From Marinospirillum sp. (GTDB lineage: Bacteria; Pseudomonadota; Gammaproteobacteria; Pseudomonadales; Halomonadaceae), in NCBI RefSeq assembly GCF_014859565.1, contig NZ_JACUUA010000014.1:1-39793 (forward strand): a stretch of DNA of 39,793 nt, written 5' to 3'. The notes beneath the pieces are model-generated. The model made no database searches and was not told the origin of the DNA. It saw nothing but the letters and a program-made list of their open reading frames with translations. Shown here in pieces: positions 34,847 through 39,793 of the stretch. Within the stretch, counting starts at the first letter, position 1. Every line of letters starts with the position of its first letter. Both the position numbers and the translations under genes were made by a program.

Positions 34847-35818
34847 ATGGGACATTTTCGTCGCCCGCAAGGCGGTCGGCAGCTGGTGGTGATGCCCGGA
34901 ACCGCCCAGAAAAACCTGCTGGCACAAGCCATGCTGGCGGATTTACGGCAACAGCATCCGGCACGTCCGCTCGATGTGATGACACCAACTGGGCTGGCGG
35001 GACTGGTCAGCCGTTTTGTGCAGGTGGATCAAACCCTGAATCTGCCAGAACCGAATATGGGATGGAGACTCTACTGGCGCGCCGGTATTGAAATGCAGGG
35101 CAAGAACTACAGCCATGCCTGGGTATTGCCGGATCGTTTTAAACCCGCTTTGATCCCGGCTTTGGCCAATGTACCTGAGCGCACGGGTTATCGGGGTAAA
35201 TACCGTTATTCCCTGTTGATTGATATTCGCTTGCCGCGCAAGGATCTGCATCCACATCCGGCGGATCGTTACCGCGCACTGGCCTGGGATATCGGTGAGC
35301 CTCTGCCAGCCATCAAGCCACTGGGCATGAAGGTGGATAGTGAGGCTCAGCAAGAGTTATTAGAGCAGCATCAGCTGACGCTGGACAAGCCTGTACTGGC
35401 CTGGTGTCCGGGGAGTTTGCACGTTCTGGAGCCAGCACGTCACCGGATTGATCCTGTGCAGCAGCAGTCTTTTTTATTACAGGCGCTGGAGCAGGGCTGG
35501 CAAATCTGGCTGTTTGGCTCACGCCATGAGCAGCTGGAAATTGAACACCTGTTGTCACAAATGGATGCTCGCTTAAAATCGCAGCTGGTGAATTTTGTCG
35601 GTCAACTCAGCTGGGAGCAGGTGGTGGATCTTTTGTCGCTGGCGCAACTGCAAGTGGGACAGGATAACCCGCTGGCGCTGCTGGGTTGTGCTTGTGGCGT
35701 GTCGGTTTATCTGCCGGTGCAAGGTGAGTTGCCGGAGCGCACTCAGGGGTTGGCTCCACACCTGGGTGCAGAGTGGATTCAGCTGGATCAGCTGGAGCAA
35801 AAACTCGGTGAACTATAA
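34847..35818 (+). CDS. Divergent WaaF-like glycosyltransferase family 9 protein
   Basis: The 323-residue protein is shaped like ADP-heptose:LPS heptosyltransferase II: VVMPGTAQKNLLAQAMLADLR, KPALIPALANVPERTGYRGKYRYSLLIDIR and a PGS segment near 189 align with the WaaF pattern. It sits after glnE, close to where waaF lies in Pseudomonas. However, the C-terminal nucleotide-sugar motif usually read as NDSG..H is replaced by GQDNPLALLGCACG, and the usual PGA(E/D)xGPAKRWP is changed to CPGSLHVLEPARH. It may be an inactive or retuned paralogue. GGGGAT precedes the ATG. Confident as to family, not as to activity. Confidence 0.72.
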   Translation: MGHFRRPQGGRQLVVMPGTAQKNLLAQAMLADLRQQHPARPLDVMTPTGLAGLVSRFVQVDQTLNLPEPNMGWRLYWRAGIEMQGKNYSHAWVLPDRFKPALIPALANVPERTGYRGKYRYSLLIDIRLPRKDLHPHPADRYRALAWDIGEPLPAIKPLGMKVDSEAQQELLEQHQLTLDKPVLAWCPGSLHVLEPARHRIDPVQQQSFLLQALEQGWQIWLFGSRHEQLEIEHLLSQMDARLKSQLVNFVGQLSWEQVVDLLSLAQLQVGQDNPLALLGCACGVSVYLPVQGELPERTQGLAPHLGAEWIQLDQLEQKLGEL

Positions 35819-36031
35819 AGATGTGCCTATGCTGCACTGCAGCTTAGCCCTTGGTATTAAGCCTGCCCCGTATAAAAATGGACAGATTTTCTGTAAAATC
35901 CCCTGTTGTAAAATTACTAGCTAACCCATTTACACGTTTCAAGCGTATAACTCCAGCGGTACACGCGACCAAAAGTTGCGTCAGCGTCAGCAAGAGTTGT
36001 CGATCATACAACTAAGGAATCGGGGAACAAA

Positions 36032-38254
36032 ATGACAACACCAAAGATTGTTTACACCTTTACAGACGAAGCACCTGCACTGGCGACTTTTTCTCTTCTG
36101 CCCGTCGTCAGCACCTTTGCCAAGGTTGCCGGCATTGAAGTGGAAACCAGTGATATCTCCGTAGCCGCACGTATTTTGTCCGGTTTTTCTGATCGCCTGA
36201 AAGAGGAACAGCGTGTACCGGATACTCTGGAACAGCTGGGTGAGCTGGCCAAACATCCCGATGCCAATATCATCAAATTACCAAACATCAGTGCCTCTAT
36301 TCCTCAGTTAAAAGCAGCCATCACCGAACTGCAGTCCAAGGGCTACGACATCCCCGACTACCCAGACGAAGCCACCACTGAAGAAGAAAAAGAAATCCAG
36401 GCGCGTTATTCCAAAGTGCTGGGCTCTGCGGTAAACCCAGTATTACGTCAGGGTAACTCTGACCGTCGTGCACCACCTGCTGTTAAAGCTTTTGCCCGCA
36501 AATTCCCGCACTCCATGGGTAAGTGGAGCAAGGCCTCCCGCTCACACGCTGACTACATGCGTGAAGGTGATTTCTTCTCCAGCGAACAGTCCATCACCAT
36601 GGATAAGGCCGATGAAGTCCGTATCGAATTTGTGAACCAGGCAGGCAAGGTTGAAGTTAAAAAGAGCCTGAAACTGCAGGAAGGTGAAGTGCTGGACGCT
36701 ATGTGTATGAGCTCCAAAGCACTGGATGCCTTTTTTGAGCGCACCCTGCAGGAATGTAAAGAAGACGGAGTGATGTGGTCGCTGCACGTTAAAGCCACCA
36801 TGATGAAAGTCTCCCACCCGATTGTATTCGGTCACGCGGTACGGGTGTTCTTCCGTGAAGTGTTTGAAAAATACGGCGAGCTGTTCGATAAGCTGGGCGT
36901 AAACCCCAACAACGGTATGGCCAGTGTTTATGACAAGATCAAAACCTTGCCACAGTCTCAGCAGGATGAAATCGAAGAAGCCATCCACGCTTGTTACGAA
37001 CACCGTCCTGAAATGGCGATGGTTGATTCCGTTAAAGGCATCACCAACCTGCACATCCCCAGCGACGTTATTGTTGATGCCTCCATGCCTGCCATGATCC
37101 GTACCTCCGGTCAAATGTGGGGTCGTGACGGCAAGCAGAAAGATGTTAAAGCGGTTATGCCTGAGTCTACCTACGCTCGCATCTATCAGGAAATGATCAA
37201 CTTCTGCAAAACCAACGGTGCCTTTGATCCGACCACGATCGGTTCTGTGCCCAATGTTGGCCTGATGGCAATGAAAGCTGAAGAATACGGCTCACACGAC
37301 AAAACTTTCGAAATGAATGAAGACGGTGTGATGCGTGTGGTCAAGTCCGATGGCAGCGTGCTGATGCAGCACAATGTTGAGAAAGGCGACATCTGGCGCG
37401 CATGCCAAACCAAAGACGCTGCAGTGCGTGACTGGGTTAAACTGGCTGTTAACCGTGCCCGTCAATCCGATACTACTGCCATTTTTTGGCTGGATGCAGA
37501 ACGCGCCCACGACCGTGAGCTGCGCAAGAAAGTTGAAGTTTACCTGAAAGAACATGACATCAGCGGTCTGGACATTCGTGTGATGGGTTACAACCGTGCC
37601 ATTCGTACCTCCATGGAGCGTATGATTCGCGGTAAAGATACCATCTCGGTTACTGGTAACGTACTGCGTGATTACCTGACCGACCTCTTCCCAATCATGG
37701 AGCTGGGTACTTCTGCCAAAATGCTGTCCATCGTACCCATGCTGGCTGGTGGCGGCATGTACGAAACTGGCGCAGGCGGTTCTGCACCCAAACACGTTCA
37801 GCAAGTCCTGCAGGAAAACCACCTGCGCTGGGATTCGCTGGGTGAATTCTTGGCGATTGCTGTATCGCTGGAAGAGTTGGGTCAGAAAAATGACAACAAA
37901 ACCGCCAAGGTACTGGGACAGGCGCTGGACAAGGCTACTGGAACTCTGCTGGAAAACAACAAATCACCTTCACGTAAAGTGGGTGAGCTGGATAACCGTG
38001 GCAGCCACTTCTACCTGACTCTTTACTGGTCACAAGAACTGGCCGCACAACAGGATGACCCAGCACTGGCTGCCAAGTTTGCGCCACTGGCAAAAACTCT
38101 GGCAGAAAAAGAGCAGCAGATTCTGGAAGAGCTGAGCAAAGTACAAGGCCAGCCTGCAGATCTGGGTGGTTATTACCAGTTGGATCTGGCCAAGGCCAAC
38201 GCCGTTATGCGCCCCAGCGCCACCTTCAACCAGGCATTGGAAAGCGTTAAATAA
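36032..38254 (+). CDS. icd: NADP-dependent isocitrate dehydrogenase, monomeric type
   Basis: The 740-residue size and sequence identify the monomeric IDH class (IDH-II), which oxidises isocitrate to 2-oxoglutarate and CO2 in the TCA cycle. Diagnostic stretches include [20 protein letters not shown] at the N-terminus, [20 protein letters not shown] near 137-156, the metal-binding region [19 protein letters not shown] near 484-501 and the C-terminal [19 protein letters not shown]. An AAGGAA site precedes the ATG. The 213-bp gap upstream has AT-rich runs that may include a promoter, but I cannot place it firmly. A clear terminator follows. Confidence 0.97.
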   Translation: MTTPKIVYTFTDEAPALATFSLLPVVSTFAKVAGIEVETSDISVAARILSGFSDRLKEEQRVPDTLEQLGELAKHPDANIIKLPNISASIPQLKAAITELQSKGYDIPDYPDEATTEEEKEIQARYSKVLGSAVNPVLRQGNSDRRAPPAVKAFARKFPHSMGKWSKASRSHADYMREGDFFSSEQSITMDKADEVRIEFVNQAGKVEVKKSLKLQEGEVLDAMCMSSKALDAFFERTLQECKEDGVMWSLHVKATMMKVSHPIVFGHAVRVFFREVFEKYGELFDKLGVNPNNGMASVYDKIKTLPQSQQDEIEEAIHACYEHRPEMAMVDSVKGITNLHIPSDVIVDASMPAMIRTSGQMWGRDGKQKDVKAVMPESTYARIYQEMINFCKTNGAFDPTTIGSVPNVGLMAMKAEEYGSHDKTFEMNEDGVMRVVKSDGSVLMQHNVEKGDIWRACQTKDAAVRDWVKLAVNRARQSDTTAIFWLDAERAHDRELRKKVEVYLKEHDISGLDIRVMGYNRAIRTSMERMIRGKDTISVTGNVLRDYLTDLFPIMELGTSAKMLSIVPMLAGGGMYETGAGGSAPKHVQQVLQENHLRWDSLGEFLAIAVSLEELGQKNDNKTAKVLGQALDKATGTLLENNKSPSRKVGELDNRGSHFYLTLYWSQELAAQQDDPALAAKFAPLAKTLAEKEQQILEELSKVQGQPADLGGYYQLDLAKANAVMRPSATFNQALESVK

Positions 38255-38274
38255 TCCAGTCGGTTGAGATGTAA

Positions 38275-38314
38275 AAAACCCCGAAGTACCGCAAGGTGCT
38301 TCGGGGTTTTGTTT
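38275..38314 (+). terminator. Rho-independent terminator of icd
   Basis: AAAACCCCGAAGTACC (38275-38290), loop GCAA and GGTGCTTCGGGGTTTT (38295-38310) form a nearly perfect 16-bp stem, followed by GTTTT. It may serve the convergent toxin gene as well. Confidence 0.92.
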
Positions 38315-38328
38315 TCAGGGCTGCTGCA

Positions 38329-38592
38329 TTATTCGTAATGGCTCCAGAGCCGGAGAATCTTGATCACCTTCTCATTCTCAAGCACCTGGTAAACCAAGCG
38401 ATGCTGAATATTGATTCGACGAGAATAAGCCCCTGATAGATCACCAATGAGCTTCTCAAACGGAGGTGGCTTGCTGTAAGGATCTCTTGCAATCAAGGTG
38501 AGCAACTCCTGAGCGTTTTTCTTCAGGCCGCTGGAAGCCAGTTTCTTTGCATCCTTCTGGGCTTGTTTGGTGTAAACCAACTTCCAGGTCAC
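38329..38592 (-). CDS. yoeB: YoeB/Txe-family mRNA interferase toxin
   Basis: The 87-residue protein is a RelE-superfamily YoeB toxin, which cuts mRNA at the ribosomal A site. It keeps the catalytic residues expected from E. coli YoeB: Glu46 (FEKL), Arg65 (QHRLVYQV) and the C-terminal His-Tyr pair in SHYE (85-86). The segment KPPPFEKLIGDLSGAYSRRI is strongly diagnostic. It overlaps the antitoxin stop by ATGA. All parts are intact, so the toxin is probably active and held by the antitoxin. Confidence 0.93.
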   Translation of the reverse strand: MTWKLVYTKQAQKDAKKLASSGLKKNAQELLTLIARDPYSKPPPFEKLIGDLSGAYSRRINIQHRLVYQVLENEKVIKILRLWSHYE

Positions 38593-38831
38593 CAGTCCAG
38601 TTCCTCATTGCACTGATCAACAGTTGTTGCCATTCCATCACGAATAGACTCACGCATACCGGGTATTGAGAGCAGGTAAAGTGTTTCCTGAATAGCAGCC
38701 CAATCTTCTTCAGCCACCAAGACGGCTTTATTCCGCTTGCCCATAATAACAATCGGCTGGTGGGACTCAGCCGTTTCATCAATCAACCGGTAAAGGTTGC
38801 TGCGTGCTTCGGTAGCGGTAATTCCAGCCAT
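38589..38831 (-). CDS. yefM: YefM/Phd-family antitoxin
   Basis: The 80-residue protein has the Phd/YefM DNA-binding N-terminal fold (ITATEARSNLYRLIDETAESHQPIVIMGKRNKAVLVAEEDW, positions about 3-44) and an acidic C-terminal arm (SIRDGMATTVDQCNEELDW) that would wrap the toxin. AGAGGTG precedes the ATG. It binds its own promoter in relatives; two GTAC half-sites overlap the promoter here. It is the first gene of a two-gene operon with yoeB. Confidence 0.93.
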   Translation of the reverse strand: MAGITATEARSNLYRLIDETAESHQPIVIMGKRNKAVLVAEEDWAAIQETLYLLSIPGMRESIRDGMATTVDQCNEELDW

Positions 38832-38863
38832 GACACACCTCTTGCATGGTTAACTTATAACCA

Positions 38864-38891
38864 ATTGTACGCAATCATGGACGTACGTCAA
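38864..38891 (-). promoter_or_regulatory. Promoter and operator of yefM-yoeB
   Basis: On the minus strand, TTGACG (38891-38886) and TACAAT (38869-38864) have a 16-base spacer. Two GTAC cores, 38867-38870 and 38883-38886, overlap the -10 and -35. YefM operators use TGTACA-type half-sites, so autorepression is likely. Confidence 0.6.
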
Positions 38892-38950
38892 GGTGTGCGC
38901 TTTGTGGGGCGCTGCATTCAGCGGTTTATCGGCTGCAATTCTTTGATAGC

Positions 38951-39715
38951 TCAGTCTTTTAATACACCATCTTTTTGCGTGGGTTTTACTCTGGCTGAGC
39001 CAGATAACTTAAGATTCTCTTTCGTAGACACAATCCTCAAAACAGCCATTTTTCTATGGTAATCATAAAATTTTTCAGAAAGATCGCTATCAGAAAAATA
39101 ATCCCTCGAATTTTTATGTTCGTACTCTATTTTTGAAATATCAATATCATTTGAAACAATAAAGCTTTTTACAATAACAGAGAAAGTGAGCGGAGCCTTA
39201 TGATCTACTTGGCATTCTTCCCACTCGACTACATCCCCTGTCAAAGCACATTGAACAGGACGGTTTTTAAACTGATCGATCTTGAATTTTCTAACTCTGT
39301 CGTGAACTGAAAACCTGCAAGCTCTTGAGAATGTCTGAATATCTGTTGGGAGTCCATTGATTGCCATTCTATAACTAAAAATATCTTTTATTCTTTTTCC
39401 ATCAACATCACCAAAGAAATAAAAACATTTTGTTGTTCTGAAATCTGGGTGGCGATCAACCATGACTCCTTGAAGTTTTCTCGATGGGATTTCATCGCCA
39501 TTTTTATAGAAATCAGCCACCATTTCTTCGGCAATCTCTGCGACTTCTTCAGAAGTGCCCTCTTCCTTAAAACCAAGCGCTATTAAACTCTTTGCATCTT
39601 CATCGGATAAATTTTCACCAAAACCATAGCGGTCAATGATCTGCTTATAAAATGAAAGCGCAGCTTTTTTTGAGGGAAATGTCTTATTGCCAACTGTTAT
39701 TGAAAAGCGGCTCAA
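38951..39715 (-). CDS. DUF3223/DCL-like protein with HNH-like C-terminal residues
   Basis: The 254-residue protein begins with a DUF3223/DCL-like domain: FPSKKAALSFYKQIIDRYG near 13-31, then VMVDRHPDFRTTKCFYFF near 84-101 and FSYRMAING near 113-121. The C-terminal half contains CALTGD (Cys156), VDHKAPLTF (Asp171, His172) and KENLKLS (Asn234). This spacing recalls HNH-type endonuclease-like proteins, though the full Cys set is missing. The start is TTG at 39715 with a strong AAGGAG site. Codon use is AT-rich and unlike the rest of the window, so it is probably acquired. The nuclease role is inference only. Confidence 0.55.
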   Translation of the reverse strand: MSRFSITVGNKTFPSKKAALSFYKQIIDRYGFGENLSDEDAKSLIALGFKEEGTSEEVAEIAEEMVADFYKNGDEIPSRKLQGVMVDRHPDFRTTKCFYFFGDVDGKRIKDIFSYRMAINGLPTDIQTFSRACRFSVHDRVRKFKIDQFKNRPVQCALTGDVVEWEECQVDHKAPLTFSVIVKSFIVSNDIDISKIEYEHKNSRDYFSDSDLSEKFYDYHRKMAVLRIVSTKENLKLSGSARVKPTQKDGVLKD

Positions 39716-39756
39716 AGCCCTACTCCTTTTTGAAAACTACATTTAGCAAAATCCGC

Positions 39757-39793
39757 GTAAACCCTCGCCCAATCGGGCGGGGATATAAGCGGG
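39757..39793. mobile_element. Possible IS200/IS605-type end hairpin, cut by window edge
   Basis: The hairpin CCTCGCCC-AAT-CGGGCGGGG followed by ATATAAGCGG closely resembles the subterminal hairpins and TATAAGC-type tails seen at ends of IS200/IS605 (TnpB-bearing) elements. No transposase gene is visible, since the window ends here. It lies just upstream of the AT-rich DUF3223-like gene. Confidence 0.35.

Noticed and set aside
35885..35912. Direct repeats TGTAAAAT upstream of icd as regulator sites
   Set aside because: Two short AT-rich copies are expected by chance in this stretch and no known regulator motif matches.
36542..37114. Minus-strand frame of 190 codons over icd
   Set aside because: It is antisense to monomeric IDH and made of the His/Phe/Val-rich pattern seen in such shadows.
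1..39793. CRISPR array, tRNA or rRNA genes
   Set aside because: I found no regularly spaced direct repeats and no cloverleaf with TTCRA-type arms or rRNA-like stretches.

Overview
The window looks like a chromosomal segment of a marine-type gammaproteobacterium in the Oceanospirillales/Pseudomonadales area. The evidence is the house-keeping synteny (ypjD-corC divergent from ffh; rpsP-rimM-trmD-rplS; dsbC-hom-thrC; glnE followed by a waaF-like gene), a monomeric NADP isocitrate dehydrogenase, and a Shewanella/Pseudomonas-type lactate locus. The genus is inferred from gene content only. Most of the window has balanced base composition and dense genes. The last ~0.8 kb is clearly AT-richer and looks acquired.

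Layout. 1-1692: the end of an unknown gene, an unknown exported protein, and a YbaK/EbsC-type tRNA deacylase. 1701-5718 (minus strand): a compact operon lldR-dctB-dctD. 6032-13952 (plus strand): a lactate utilisation block, lldE-lldF-lldG, lldP and an FAD/Fe-S D-lactate dehydrogenase. The 310-bp divergent region between lldR and lldE holds a recognisable promoter and two identical, oppositely oriented FadR/LldR-type operators (TGGTAAGACCA). Two long imperfect inverted repeats with internal hairpins flank lldP. 13953-14226 carries what may be a decayed group II intron reverse transcriptase scrap.

14227-17329: a one-domain voltage-gated Na+ channel-like protein, a CoA-type Nudix hydrolase, a gamma carbonic anhydrase-like protein and trpS. 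17373-19502 (minus): a CorC/CNNM-type transporter and YpjD. 19604-23326: ffh, then the rpsP-rimM-trmD-rplS operon and a strong terminator. 23505-28868: dsbC, hom, thrC and a divergent RecJ/DHH protein. 28861-31720 (minus): a small membrane protein, a DauA-like SulP transporter and a prolyl-hydroxylase-like 2OG-Fe(II) oxygenase. 31888-38254 (plus): glnE, a divergent WaaF-like glycosyltransferase and icd. 38329-39793 (minus): a YefM-YoeB toxin-antitoxin pair, an AT-rich DUF3223/DCL-like protein with HNH-like residues, and a hairpin at the edge that resembles an IS200/IS605 end.

How it works together. The first 14 kb forms one metabolic module. LldP imports lactate, LldEFG oxidises L-lactate and the large flavoprotein oxidises D-lactate, both to pyruvate. 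LldR probably represses from the two operators. The unusual point is that a DctB/DctD sigma-54 two-component system lies in the same operon as lldR, which suggests a link between C4-dicarboxylate sensing and lactate use. The candidates most worth follow-up are this regulatory arrangement, the WaaF-like protein lacking the usual C-terminal motif, the DUF3223/HNH-like protein beside a toxin-antitoxin pair, and the structured repeats around lldP.
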